Below, one piece after another: positions 14,701 through 28,380 of a stretch of 64,000 nt of DNA. Under the pieces are notes generated by a model, which ran no database searches, was not told the DNA's origin, and worked only from the letters and a program-made list of their open reading frames with translations. The translations under genes were made by a program, and so were the position numbers. Each line of letters begins with the position of its first letter. The stretch's first letter is position 1. The stretch covers positions 6,589,501-6,653,500 of the forward strand of contig NC_084892.1 of NCBI RefSeq assembly GCF_958979055.1, written 5' to 3'. The DNA is from Alnus glutinosa (lineage: Eukaryota > Streptophyta > Magnoliopsida > Fagales > Betulaceae).

Positions 14701-15822
14701 TGCATGAATAATCATTAACAGGTATTGAGGACGGTTAGAAGTTGGTGCAGTTACTCAAAACTACTAACCACTTAAGGCGGTGCAATTATTGCCAACAATC
14801 GCTAACTGTTAATGCCTGTATAGCCCTAGGCATAAAATTCAGCTTGACATTTATTTTTGTCCTTCAACTATCAAAGATTTTTCTTTTATTATGAGGGATT
14901 GAATATCTTATGTGTCGAAAACATGTTTTAATAAGAGTTTTTTCTCCCTTCCTTTTCCTTCAAGCATTTATTTTAAATTTATAATTATTTTATTAGATAT
15001 TGAATCTACGACGTTTTATATTTGGTATTTACATTACTCATATTTGTTGTTTAAACTGGGTAATAATTGATAGAAAGCGTTTTTCGGATGAGTTATTAAC
15101 TTATTATTATCGTTGATAGTGCTACTAAGCCTATTATGCAATTATAAATATTGGAAATGGTCAAACTTAATGATAACATGGTTGATTATCATTTGAAATA
15201 GATTACTTAAAAGATCATTTGAAATGAATAAGCACGGATTAATATTGTTAAATGGGAAAATATCAATTTAATTTTTAAGTAATTGCGCGATTTTGTATTA
15301 TTCTATAAATATCTAAATTCAATAAACCTTTAAATTTTTTTACATTTTTAATTTCAATCCTTCTATCCAAAATAGTCTAAAAATGCTTTTGTGGCAACAT
15401 AAGCTATTTGCCACGTCAATTAAAAAATTATTTTATTATATAATTAAAATCTTAAAAAAATGGGAAGCCACTTTACTCAAAATATTCATGAAGTAAATTT
15501 ATATTTTACCTTGTTAAATTAAATAGGTAAAGTTAAAGTTATGTTACAATATATATATATTTTTATAAGTAATTGGACCAAGCCGACTGAATTAACCCTT
15601 GAAACAAAAATAAATCATGCAACTAAAGAAATATATATTGATATTTATTTTTGATTTATTAATATATTTTATTTAATAAAACAACTTTTAAACAATTTTT
15701 GTTAAAAGAAACCAAACATTTCTCAAATTTAAATACTTAGCTGAACAGAATTCTCGCTTATTATACTACCTTGAAATACAAAGAGCATTGAAGAAGCGGA
15801 GTCGCGGAGAGCAGCAATAGCG
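14701..15822. other. AT-rich spacer upstream of the helicase gene
   Basis: No gene is supported. The last 40 bases (GAAGAAGCGGAGTCGCGGAG) form the purine-rich leader of the helicase gene. A clear TATA box was not identified. Confidence 0.5.
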
Positions 15823-18800
15823 ATGGAGGGAGGGAAGCGCAAGAAGAATTCATCTCCTCTGTCGCTCGATCAATTCGTCTCCATAACTGCCCCTCTCCTT
15901 GATTTGGAAAAGGTCCTGTGTGTGTCTATGTGTGAGATTGAATTGTTTCATTTTTCCTTGTTGAAGTATAATGCTTTATGCTGCTGTGATATGTGTTTTG
16001 GACACAAACAAACATGTGATGTGCGTTTTTGAAAAATCTTGGTTTCTAATGACATCTTGCAGGAAGCTGAGATATCATCATCAATCAACACAGGCGCGTC
16101 CAGAAATTTAGAGGCTGCTCAGAAGCGGGGCTCCACTATTCTCAATTTGAAGTGTGTAGATGCTCAGGTTCTCTCTCTCATTGATTTCGTGTGATTTCTG
16201 CTATGTTTTAATCGGCATTTGTGAAATGGAAGTAAAGCAAATAGTAAATTTGTCCTACTAGATTATGTTTGCGAAATGGCATACTAGATTATGTTTGAGT
16301 ATTTTTTCGAAATTCAGATAGTAAATAAGCATTTGAGAGTTGGAAGTGGTTGATTCTTTCGTGAATTTGTCCTACCCTAGTGCGCCAGTTGCTCGTGGTC
16401 TTTATTTTATGCCATGGGTGAACCGTGATGGAAAGAGTACTTGGTGTTGCAAAGTCCTAAAAAGTTTCTTCTTCTTCTTTTCCTTTTTTTTTTTTTGGGT
16501 ACAAGTGTAGTAGCAAACCGGTTGATCATCTTCACTGCATTGCACTTTTGCAAGAGATTTGAGATCTTTTCTTATTTTCTAATTGTGGAATTCATTTGGT
16601 GACGTTAAAGAAGGCGATAGATGTATACTTCAGTTGGAAAGGGTTGTTTGGTTAACATAAGAATAGTTTCATGTGGAGTACAGATCCTCTTTGCCTTATG
16701 TGGATGATTTGGAGAAAGAAGAATAATCGTTCTTTTAACATTCTTGAAAGTCTTCCGTTGCGATCAAAGATGTTTTCTTGCGTTCTTTGTATGATTCAGT
16801 ACTGTTATTTGTGGGGTTTCTTATGGTTTTGTGGATCTCTTGTGCCTTGGATTGTAATTGTTTAGGGGGCTCTCTTCTACACTCTACATGCACATAAGTT
16901 TCTTCTCTTATTACTTTGTCAAAGAAAAAAAAATACGAAGATGAACTTTTGATTTCATCTCTTTTTCCTGCATTTTATTGGAAACCGAATGGAGCATTGT
17001 ATTACCTGGATTTTCTTATAATTTGCTTTAACTTTGGTTCTAACAATAGACAGGACTAATGGGGAAAACTCTTCTTGAGTTTCAATCTACTAAAGGGGAT
17101 GTTCTTCCTGCTCACAAGGTGAAGATTCCATTATTCCCATTGATTACGTGTTAATCCAATTTTCAATGTGATTCTTGTTCTTTGTCGTACTAATCAGTGC
17201 AGTATGACTCATACTGAAGCAAAGTGGGGTGCTTTTAAGTAGGCGTGCTAAAAAGATATCCTAGCTTCAGCCTCTGGCTTCCTATCTCAATTTTTGTCCC
17301 TTTTTTTGTGGTTGTAGTTTGGCACCCATGATGTGGTTGTTTTAAAACCGAACAAGGCTGATTTAGGGTCTCCTGCACTTGGACAAGGTGTAGTTTACCG
17401 GTTAAAGGTAATTCCAAGAAACAGAATTTTGGGTGATTACTTTTTGGTCTTGTGCTTTTCAGTTGTAGATCATCATCTTTGTAATTGCTTTCTTGTGCTG
17501 GCTGTTTGGTGGTATTGAACAGGACTCATCAATCACTGTTGCTTTTGATGACATCCCAGAAGATGGTTTGAATAGTCCTCTTCGTCTAGAGAAAGTGGCA
17601 AATGAGGTATGATGTTCAAATTTTTTTACTTCATGTTATTTCAAATCGGCTTGAATTGTTATGTAAGCCAGACAATAAGCTACTTCTAGATCGTTTATTT
17701 TACTAGGATTAAATATCTATGATGGAATCTAGACAACACTCAAGTTTGTGAGCAGTTCAAACTGTTGGATATTGGGAACAATATAGTTATTAAGCTTGCT
17801 TACACCAAATCATATCTGTCATTTATTCGTAAGTAAACTTACAATTTGGTTTCTAGTTTCTAAAAGTTACGAAGTCCACAAAAGGGGATATGATATAAAA
17901 TTCTTGCGTCTCATGGTCTATGCCGGGATTGTATAAACATCAAATTTACTATGTGCTTATGGATATTCACTGGAAAAAATAAGTGCTGCAAATACTAATT
18001 ATCTATGCAGGTTACATACCGCAGAATGAAGGATGCTTTGATACAATTGAGTAAAGGTGTACAGAAGGGACCTGCAGCTGATCTCATTCCTGTTTTATTT
18101 GGAGAGAGGCCACCAACAGTGACCAAGAAGGATGTCAAATTCACACCCTTCAACTCCAACCTTGATCACTCTCAGGTGTGTATATTTTATCTTGTGTTTC
18201 CTTGTACACAATCATGATGTTTTTGTTATTCAGATAGTTTCTTATTACTAAGATATTTTTATTATTGACTATTTTCTGCTTTCAAAATAATTATTCCTTT
18301 GTAATGAATGTAATCATGAAATAAGAGACCTTCAACCCCAATAAACGAATTCTAACAGGAAGTGGTCGGTTTCTATCGAACTTTGAGATTACTTCCTTTG
18401 ACTCTGAAAAATTTCTCAACTTCAGTCTACATTGGATTGTTTATGATTCATACATTCAATGTTCAAGTTTTGGAGTATAGATGCTCAACTATCTTTAAAA
18501 TCAACATTGGCAGTTGCTCCAAAATTTAAGGTTAGACAATAATTGGAATTGAAAGATAAGATAATAGAAAGAGACTTTCAGAATAACTTATAAAAAAAAA
18601 AGAGACTTTCAGAATAACCATAACCATAACCATAAAAAAGAGACTTTCAGAATAACTATAACTACTATTGTGTTTCTTATGTTTGCACACGTTTGTGTGC
18701 AGGAAGAATGTGTCTCTGTGGTCCTCTTTGCACATGTACTCTTGTATATCACTTGTGTTCTAGGGTTGTACCCCTTTTTACGCTCTTTTTAATACTATTA

Positions 18801-19720
18801 GTACTTTTTTTTTTTTTAAAAAAAAAAAAAAGGGTGTCTTAGTGTGTATGAACATTTTTCATCCATGCTTGCCTTTTGTATGTGTGTATGTGTGTTTGTG
18901 ACTTTTTTTGCATGCTCCATTTCTCACAAACTAAGGCACCTTGTCTCACCCCTTTTCTTTTCTCCAAAGAAAGATGCCATTTCAAAAGCCCTGTCATCAA
19001 AGAATGTATTTTTGCTGCATGGGCCTCCTGGAACTGGAAAAACAACTACAGTGGTGGAGATCATCTTACAAGAAGTGAAACGTGGATCAAAGATTCTTGC
19101 ATGTGCTGCTTCAAATATTGCTGTGGACAACATTGTTGAGCGACTTGTTCCTCACAGGTAAAGTGATGCCTTGATTTATGGGGAAATCATTTTTAAACTG
19201 AAATTTTAGCTTAAAGTCTAGCAGAGGAGTGATAATAAGTATGTATTTTCTGTAAACCCTTAGGTGGTCTTATTTTATTTTCAGTCAAGCTATATGATCA
19301 CCCTTGACAATTGTGGATCCTAGTGAAATGTGTTTTTAAATTAGATAAGAAAATCTTTTAGTCATCGATCTCCGACCATTCGTTTATAGTCCTGTTGCAC
19401 TGGTTGTCCAGGGCTTTCTTGAGTTCAGTCAGTAGAGTAGTAGGGTAGGTTAATAGGGTTTGAAATGTCACAGCTTTGCTAACATCATTTACATGGAATC
19501 CATGTATAGAGTGGATTTTCAAAACTAAGCATCCTTGGACAGATAAGCATGCCAAATTTGGGCCAACCTGTTATGTAATTGAATCTGCTTGTAGTGTTGG
19601 AAAATCTGTCATATATGTTTACTTAGATTATGTGCCTTTTGACTGATGAACAACTTTGATCCCATATGTTAAACCAATGTGTCTGGGTTGTCTGGGTTGT
19701 AGGATCCATCAATTGCATGT

Positions 19721-19755
<35 letters not shown>

Positions 19756-22700
19756 ACAAGCATTAAATAAAATCACTGATCTCTATTTCCATTTCTTTTG
19801 TTAGAGTAAAGTTGGTGAGATTAGGTCATCCTGCTCGTTTACTACCTCAAGTATTGGAAAGTGCCCTTGATGCACAGGTATGTAAAATGTGAAGTTCAGT
19901 TTTGAAAAATAAAAGTAAAAATTGATACCTGGAATTCTTATCATCATGATAATGGTGTTTTGCTAAATTTTATAATGTCATCTCATTCACATGATTTTAC
20001 ATGTTTGTGTATATCTTTCAATTATGCACCTTGACTTTTCTCACTTGTTGTATATGAGAGCTAGTCACAGGTACTTACTTGTATGAGCATATGAAGGTCC
20101 GCTTTCTCATTGTATATTGTTAAAGAAACTGAAAGTCCGCTCCTTTTCCTGCTAAGTTGTCAAGATCAAGTTATATCACTTTCTGTGCCTTACATATGTT
20201 AACATTCTTAAATTCATTAATCGTTTCCTTTGATTTTTGGTAGTCACTGATTGTGGTACTGTGGGCCGGACATTCCTTCATTCCTTGAAATATTACAATG
20301 ATGATGAAATAATTTTATTATTTTTCTATGTAGTGCTGTTTCCATACCTTCCAATCTTTGCTTTTTTAGGTTTTACGGGGGGATAATAGTGCTCTGGCCA
20401 GTGACATTCGGAAGGAAATGAAGGTACAGTTTCACAGTAGATTTGAAGGCAATTTTAATACCCATAAGTTATCAATATGCAGTTTCAATTATTCAAAAAT
20501 GATTCTTTACGATAAGCTTTGTTGTTGTCTTATGATTCTAAAATAAACTTTCTATAACCAAAACTATGGTATGCATTCACTGTGAGAGACTTGACCTTGA
20601 TATATGCTCTGAGAATATAGGAAGCTATTACTTTTATGGTGGTTCATCTCATCAGCAGGTTTCTTCCTGGGATTTTTATTTGACACCGGAGTTCATTTCA
20701 GCCTTGTGAAATCAGATAATTTTCTTTTGTTATTTGATGTTTCAACTTGCCATTGCTGCATTTCTTCAGGCCTTAAACGGGAAACTGTTGAAAACCAAAG
20801 ACAAAAACACAAGGAGAGACATCCAGAAGGAGCTTAGGACTCTTTCTAAAGAAGAGCGTAAAAGACAGCAGCTGGCTGTTAAAGATGTAATTGCAAAAGC
20901 AGATGTGGTATTGACAACCTTGACTGGGGCGTTTTCCCACAAGTTGGATAACACTTCATTTGACTTAGTGATTATTGATGAAGCTGCTCAGGCACTTGAG
21001 ATAGCATGCTGGATAGCTTTACTAAAGGTAATGTTACTCACATATGAACACCAAAACAAGCAATTCATAGTCATGGGGCACACTGTAGTACACCCAGAGA
21101 TGTTATAATTTAGGGTTAGTTACACTTGCCCCCATCAACAACCACTTATTTACACGTCACCCTCAAGAACTACCACTTGTCACACTCGACCCCTTTCAAC
21201 TACCAACCTTTGGCCAAAAAGCCCTTCTGTTAGCCCAACTTGTTCAATCTGACAAAAAAAACACACACACACATATAAGATGCATGTGTCTTTTTCCTTT
21301 GAAATTACAAAAATTTCTGAAATTTTGAATTTTAAGATTTCTATTATTTATTTATTTTATTTTGAATTATTTAACTTTTAAGGGTATTTAAGTAAATTTG
21401 GTTTCTAAACTAAGGGTATTTTCATCTTAAAAATAAGCATATGCGTTTCACGCGTGCATTTTTTTTTTTTTGCCAACAATTAGTAGTTGAAGAACATTAA
21501 GTGTAACAAGTGGTAGTTCGTGGGGGTAACGTGGAAATGAGTAGTAGCTGAGAGGGGTTAAGTGTAATTAACCATATACTTTATTATCACGTGTTTAGTG
21601 CTTATTACCTTGGTCTTTGGATACACTTGCCTATATTAGAAGAATTTTTTTTGTCTTCAAACATATGTAAATATAAAATATTTTATCTTCCACAATATAG
21701 GTTGGTTGAAGGCTATAAAATTTCAACGAGGGTATATTTTGAGTATTGAGAATTAGCTTTAATAAGGGATGACTTGTGTTTATTGCTAATTTTTTCAAAG
21801 TTGGTTTAATTGTGTTATGTCCTGAGATCAAAGGAAACCGAATGCACAATAAGGAAAAGATAATGATTATAATCCAGTTCAATCTACATGTAGAGTGCAT
21901 ACTAGCACAGAGCACCAGTTAACAATCTGAGTTAATTGTTTAGGGTTCAAGATGTATACTTGCCGGTGACCATCTTCAGCTTCCTCCAACCATCCAAAGT
22001 GTTGAAGCTGAGAGGAAAGGTTTAGGAAGAACCCTCTTTGAGCGTCTTGCTGACATGTATGGAGATGAAGTCATGTCTATGCTCACCGTCCAGTACCGCA
22101 TGCATGAGCTTATTATGAATTGGTCATCTAAAGAGCTTTACAGCAGTAAGGTGCTCAGGTCATGTCTGGATGTTCGGTTAAGGAGTATTTTGTTAATCAT
22201 GGATTGTAAAAAGTTTGTAATATTTGTAAAGAATTTATTTATTTTTTAAAAAAAGAAGAAGAAGAAGAAGAAGAAGAAGGAAATTCTGTGTGACATTGTG
22301 TACTTTTAACTTATTACAGGTTAAAGCCCATCCAAGTGTTGCTGCACATATGCTTTTTGATCTTGAGGGTGTGAAGAGGACCTCTTCAACAGAACCCAAC
22401 CTTCTTCTCATAGACATAGCTGGGTATGCAGTGTATTGTTGTCATATGCTGAATAATACATGGTACTCACAGTAATTGCTTAGGATTTCTCCAGGAGGGA
22501 GCTTGGAACTGCCTTGAATGGTTTCCCTTTCTTTTTCTCCTTAAAATTTGAAGTCACATCAATCCTAAACAAGTCTACAAAAATCAGAAGAGGACATTAT
22601 CAGCAAATGCTTTTTTGTATCTGTCACAGTCAGCTGATAATGATCTGTTCCAGGTGTGATATGGAAGAAAAGAAGGATGAAGAAGATAGCACATTGAATG

Positions 22701-23466
22701 AGGGTGAAACTGAGATTGCTATGGCCCATGCAAAGAGACTTGTTCAAAGTGGAGTCCAGGCTTCTGATATTGGAATTATTACCCCTTATGCTGCACAGGT
22801 ATAAGAGTTTCTTTTGTGAGCTTTAAGTAAATATCTACTCACCATAAGCGTCACAATTCAGTAATTAGAATTGGGGATTAAAATAACTACCAGATAAAAT
22901 AAGAGGTGTTTTTCTTTCGTGCACATACTTCAATACAATAGATATTTTTTCTTTATTTATATTGTATCTAGTAATGCAGGTTGTGTTACTAAGGATGTTG
23001 AGAGGCAATGAAGACAAGTTAAAGGACGTGGAAATCTCAACAGTTGATGGCTTCCAGGGACGCGAGAAGGAAGCTATTATAATTTCCATGGTTCGCTCAA
23101 ACTCAAAGAAAGAGGTACCTAAAACACCTCCATTACTATTTGTTAATCATTTCTTTAAGATATTTAAGATGGTAGGAATATCAATTACTATACTATCAAT
23201 AGTAACGGAGGTGTTTTAGGTACCTCTTTCTTTGACTATCAATATTAGAATAGAAAGAAAAGAATTTGATTTCTTTCAAAACATTTCAGGTGGGGTTTCT
23301 GAGTGACAGAAGACGAATGAATGTCGCTGTGACACGAGCTAGAAGGCAATGTTGTCTTGTCTGTGACACTGAGACAGTGAGTAGTGATGGATTCTTAAAA
23401 CGACTAATCGAGTATTTTGAGGAGCATGGCGAATATCTGAGTGCCTCAGAGTATCAAAATGAATAA
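15823..23466 (+). CDS. SMUBP2/IGHMBP2-like SF1B helicase (15 exons)
   Basis: Hand-spliced exons: 15823-15912, 16063-16167, 17050-17118, 17318-17407, 17523-17606, 18011-18175, 18970-19157, 19805-19877, 20370-20423, 20770-21027, 21944-22150, 22320-22423, 22654-22798, 22980-23114, 23290-23466. All junctions keep phase and give 647 residues, close to Arabidopsis At2g03270 (about 640, from memory). It should be an ATP-driven 5'-3' DNA/RNA helicase of the UPF1-like group. Motifs are complete: Walker [10 protein letters not shown] (about 219-227), DEAA (376-379), GDHLQLPP (400-407), QYRMH (442-446), [10 protein letters not shown] (566-575), [11 protein letters not shown] (597-607). The N-terminus has the barrel-like region of this family. 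The R3H and AN1 zinc-finger domains of animal IGHMBP2 are absent. Intron 14 contains an inverted copy of its own donor region. Confidence 0.93.
18572..18662 (+). repeat. Short dispersed repeats in helicase intron 6
   Basis: AGAGACTTTCAGAATAAC occurs three times (about 18,570, 18,601 and 18,640). Between the last two lies a run of CCATAA hexamers. It is probably a local slippage product. Confidence 0.75.
19723..19753. repeat. (TA)n microsatellite in helicase intron 7
   Basis: About 15 TA dinucleotides in a row; probably polymorphic. No functional signal is inferred. Confidence 0.9.
21112..21573. mobile_element. Foldback element with long inverted repeats in helicase intron 10
   Basis: The left arm starts GGGTTAGTTACACTTGCCCC and contains GAACTACCACTTGTCACACT. 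The right arm contains AAGTGTAACAAGTGGTAGTTCG and ends GGGGTTAAGTGTAATTAACC. The arms are imperfect reverse complements over roughly 85-95 bp at each end, enclosing an AT-rich core. Mutator-like MITEs have arms of this length, but no 9-bp duplication was recognised, so the superfamily is open. Confidence 0.75.
23103..23235. repeat. 37-bp inverted repeat spanning the exon 14 splice donor
   Basis: Bases 23103-23139 cross the exon 14/intron 14 border (donor GT at 23115-23116). Bases 23199-23235 are their reverse complement with 36 of 37 positions matching. The 59-base gap would be the loop of a strong hairpin in the pre-mRNA. The downstream arm is bracketed by the direct repeat ACTATCAAT (23192-23200 and 23235-23243). 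Confidence 0.95.
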
Positions 23467-24264
23467 GCAAAGATATCAAGCTGTTGGGGCATATCAATCT
23501 GTTGGTTGTGTTTGGTGGTAAAGAACAGTTGATCTGGATACAGTTATGTAAGACCTCTCACTGATCATATTTGAAGTGAAATAAAATTTACTTTATTGAA
23601 AAGATAATTCTAAGAACCCCTAGATGAAAGTGTTGTTTCAATTTGTTGTTGTTGACCTTTAAAGTTGTCTGGAAAACAGGCTGATTGCACACCTTGTTCG
23701 TCTCTATCATCAATGGACTTTTTCAGATTTTATTTTGCCTCATAAATAAAGACCAGTTATCTTGACTTTACAGAACAAACCTTCTTTAACATGGAAAAGA
23801 AAAATGTAAAATCATACTAGATGCCATCAAGTTGCTTGGACTGCTTAAAATATTTTTATAGTAATGCTTGAATCTCCTCATGAAGGAATGGGTGGAAGAA
23901 AAGGATGTTGAACAACCACATTTATCATTTCCAGGGAATTCTGAAAAGCTCACAGGAATGTTTCACTATAAAGTTTCACGTTGTGACTATAATGAAATTT
24001 GACCTTTCCATAATGGCTTGGAATGTTTCATGTTAGAATGTCTACATCTAGTATATTCTTTTTCTTTTTTTTCTTTTGTTTTTTGAGCTTTTGCCCTAAG
24101 AATCATCTTCATTGCTCACTTTTTTATGCCAAACTTCTTCATACTTAATCAGATTATATTGAAATCCTGATTATTTAATTGGCAACTACCAGAGGAATCT
24201 TGTCTTCTGTGCGGCAACCTAATTTTTTTTTTTTTTTTTCCCCATTTTGTTTCCTTTTCATACA
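23467..24264. other. Helicase 3' region and spacer
   Basis: Likely 3' untranslated sequence and AT-rich spacer. T-tracts lie at about 24,060-24,080 and 24,221-24,240. No other gene is seen. Confidence 0.5.
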
Positions 24265-25772
24265 ATTATATTTAGGGCCATAAATGAACTGAGTCGAGCT
24301 GAGTTCGAGCTTTTTTGGACTTGCTCGAATTTTTTTTAGCCTGTTCGAACTCGGCTCGTGAGCTCGGAAAATTCTGGAATCTGTTTGAGGCTCAGCTCAT
24401 TAAGGGTTTTTGAGGTTTGAACTCGGTTCGAACTCGTTACATATTTCTTAAATGAACGAGCTCGAACTCGAGCTCGGTTTTTTTTTGGGGAGGCACTTTC
24501 AAGCCATTATAACAAGCATTTCAAGTTTTTAACATTCAATTTTAAAGCAACTTAAAAGATGTAAATTTAAACAGAAATATTGAAAGTTAAAACATTGATT
24601 CTCAGCATTCATAATGTTAACAAGCTATCAAACTTACAACTTAATATTTAAACTTAAAACTTAAAACTTACAATTTACAACTTAAAACTTACAAATTACA
24701 AATTACAACAACTTCCAAATAACAAATTACATTAATTTACATATTACAACTTACAAACAACAAATTAAAACTTACAAGTTACAAGATACAACTCACTTCA
24801 TAAAGCCAACATTCAACAACAAATATACAACAACAAAAAAAGAAAGAAAAAAGAAGCAATATACAAGAATTCTCAAGAATTCCAAATTTCCAAAACATCT
24901 AAATATACAAACATAGAAAACAACATGAACTACAAATCTAAGTTATCTAAGTTCTAACAATACACTAGCAAGTCTAGCATTCACAAAAATAAGTCCAGTA
25001 GCATATCCATGTGGATGGATAGTCCCCATCTCAAGAATTCTAACAAAAACTAGTCAATAGTTAACCTGCCAAGGCTGTCAGCTTACAAAGCTTCAAGTTA
25101 ACAATATAATATTTTAACATACACAAAATAACATAAATTAGTAAACTACACAGTCTACACTACACAACACAAGCATTCAAAAAAATTAAGTCCAATTGTC
25201 AAGCTTACAAAATAAACAAATTTAAATACATGGCACTATGGCAGTGCAACAAATCCCACAGGCGGCAAGGATTAACTTCTTCACCTATTTATTACACATT
25301 TACAAGAGAAAATAAAAAAAATTAGTAAGAAATTAATAATCATAATCAGAAAAAAGTAAGCATGCAAACAGAACATAATCAATGTATAACCAGTGTATAA
25401 ATGAATCTAAAATGACCATTAAATAAAACAGGATCAACTTACCATGAGCCTACAAAATACTAACAAAAACTTCCCCCCAAATACAACACTTCCAGAATAG
25501 TTCAAGTCCACTTCCATACCAAGTATCTGCTTAAAAATAACCAAACAAAAAAGTAGATGAGTTATTTTTTTCAAGGCAAAGTACAGAATAGCAAAATAAA
25601 TAAATAAAATATATTAGAATTTGATCTCATTAACTATAACCAAAAAAAAAAAAAAAAAAAAAACTCCACAATCCAGCACCAAGGCAACTCAATCTCCATC
25701 AAAGAAGGTTCATCCAACTACAAAAAAAACAAAGAACATTAATTACTATTAATTTAAGGGAAAAGGTAAAAC

Positions 25773-27917
25773 TCATTTAACAACACACCTATAAATTATA
25801 ATACTCACATTATAAGCTTTCCTAAGTCCATGTAGTGCTCGAACCCAGTTAGCTCCACACAGTAGAATCTCAACAGTTTTAGTAGCTAAAGATGCACGAT
25901 AGAGATCAATGACCCTTCCACCAACACTAAATGTTGATTCCGAACTCACTGTAGTGATAGGAATTGTAAGGATGTCCCGTGCCATCTTAGATAAAATGCG
26001 GTACTTAAATTGATTGGATTTCCACCACTCCAAAGCATTAAACTTCAAATCAGCACCCTCATCACAAATATAAACATCTTCTTCCAAAAATATTTCCAAA
26101 CCCGACTTCACAGGTTGAAAGGTATCAACACTTCTTACAAAAGAGTTAAATATAGTCATTCCACTTTTAGTGCTCCTTTGAACACCACCAGATGAACCAT
26201 CACTTGAAGATGAAGCAGAATCAGAATTTCTTTGATGCCCACGGTTTGGGGCAGCAGTTAAGTTGTGGGTATCAACATACTCACCATACAACTCATTTAA
26301 AACACTACGTTCCTTTTCGACATTTCTAGTGGCTTCAGGCTCTTGATAAATTTCAGGAAAACAAATTTGTACAAGTTTCAACTTAAACCTTGGATCCAAA
26401 ACAGCTCCAACAGCCATGAGTAGATTGCATTCCTCCCAATATTTCTCAAATTTCAAATACATTTTTTCTGCCATTGTTCTTACATAAACATTGGCATCCT
26501 TAGATTTTTTACCCAACACATCTCTTATTCTTCAAACCTCAGGAAGAAATAAATTAGAAATTGGATAATTACTCTCTGATACTATCTTTGTCACCTCATT
26601 AAAAACCTCTAAAACATGACAAACATTTTCAACTTTAACCCAATCATCAACACTTGGCACCCAACGAAAACTTTGATCCATATCTTCACACCTAGGGAAC
26701 ACCTCCCTGAACTCTATTACAGCAGACAACATCATATAAGTGTTATTCCACTTAGTAGGAACATCTAAAATTAGTTTCTTAGAGGACAATTGTAACTGCT
26801 TTCCAATTTCAGCAAATTGCTTCAACCTACCCTCCGATGCAACTATATACTTTATACTATCCCTAACACAATCCACAATATCCCCAATTTAACTAATACC
26901 ATCTTGTACGAACAGATTAGTGATATGAGCACATCAACGTACATGAAAAAGTTGTCCCTTAACAGATAATGTCTTTTTCAAAGCAAAATCATCTTTTAAA
27001 ATTCGAATGGTTACATCATTGTTTCTTGCAGTGTCTATTGTTATTGTACACACTTTATTCTCAATTCCCCACTCAATAAAACTCTTTTGAAGTGCATCAG
27101 CAATTATAACACCACTATAAGAGGGTGGGACATTAAAAAAGTTAAAGACACGTTTTTGTAAATGCCACCAAGAATCAACAAAATGACATGTAACTACCAT
27201 AAAAGACGCTCTCTGACCTGAGATTCACATGTCAGTAGTTATGTTTACTATGTTAACATTTCTCAACAAATTTTTCAGCTTCTTTTTATCTATTTCATAG
27301 GTAGACATACAATCACTTTTAGCAGTTGCACGAGATATCTTTTGCCAATAAGGAGTGTTAGCCCTCATAAACTTGTTAAATAAAACATGTTTCACTACCA
27401 TAAAAGGATACTCATGGTAAAGTATCATATAAGAAGCAAGCTCTCGTACCTTCTTATGATCATAAGTAAAACATGATCCAGAGCCCACACTGCCACAATC
27501 AGAGTTAAATGTAATCACCTTCTGCTTCTTGCTAGCTGCTATGTGTGGAATTCAGCTATTCAAGTGCCTGTGAAACAAAATTGTGGCACCCGAAGCAGGA
27601 ATGCCAGTAATGGATTTACAGTGAATGCACTGAGCTTTCTTCACACCAAATTGCAGTATTTCCTTAAAATCCTTCCAAATTGGAGACATCTTCTTCCTCG
27701 ACTTCCTTCCATAAGCATGCTTTTGAGTATCATTACCCACCTGAACCTCCTCAACCGCACAAGCACTTTCCCCACTGGAGATAGGCTGGATAGCATCTCC
27801 ATCAGGTGATTCAAGACTTACAAGTCCATCATCATCATCTGATGCAATATTCATCATATTTAGGTTCACATCAAGTGAACCTTCGTCTACATTAGCTATC
27901 AACTTGTCCATGGACAC
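25773..27917 (-). pseudogene. hAT transposase (BED finger, Ac/RICESLEEPER type), broken
   Basis: A single reading frame of 715 codons covers a whole Ac-like transposase. An acidic N-terminus leads to a BED zinc finger (SPIWKDF, CIHCKS, HRHL). The DDE-type catalytic region follows with NITTDM, VTCHFVDSWW and LQKRVFNF. The C-terminal hAT dimerisation block has ILSKMARDILTIPITTVSSESTFS. The frame is never shifted; five in-frame stops interrupt it (TGA near 27552, 27225, 26934 and 26532, TAA near 26890). At least the stop after NITTDM falls where the family usually has Trp. The pattern is decay by point substitution without indels. It might still be a source of binding sites, not of enzyme. Confidence 0.88.
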
Positions 27918-27975
27918 AAAGTGGTAGCTGACTACATTACAATAATAAACACAGGCTACAGTTACACAAACATAT

Positions 27976-28380
27976 ACAGAATATTAAATAAAACAGAATG
28001 AATAATAAATCAAACCTAAAAATTTAAATAGCATCATGTTCATACTACAAATTAAAACCTAAATGATAATAATGAAACATCAAAATGTATCATTTTTCCC
28101 GAATTTCTCAAAGCCCAAACAGAGACAGAGAGCTAAAAAAAATCATAGTATATTATACAAAGCATTAAATAAAATAAAATGAATAATAAATCAAACCTAA
28201 AAATTTAAATAGCATCATGTTCATACTACAAATTAAAACTTAAATGATAAACATGAAACATCAGAATGTATCATTTTTCCAGAATTTCTCAGAACCCAAA
28301 CAGAGACAGAGCTGAAAAAAATCATAGTACATTATTATACAAAGCATTAAATAAAACAAAATGAATAATAAATCAAACTT
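27976..28380 (-). repeat. Tandem repeat, about 181-bp unit, inside the hAT element
   Basis: Just over two copies, with AATCAAACCTAAAAATT-like starts near 28,009, 28,190 and 28,372. Each unit carries AGCATCATGTTCATAC and AACAGAGACAGAG. It lies upstream of the transposase start, in its presumed promoter region. Confidence 0.85.

Noticed and set aside
17051-17056. Acceptor at CAG 17,053 for helicase exon 3
   Set aside because: It gives an immediate in-frame stop; the AG at 17,049 restores TGLMGK.
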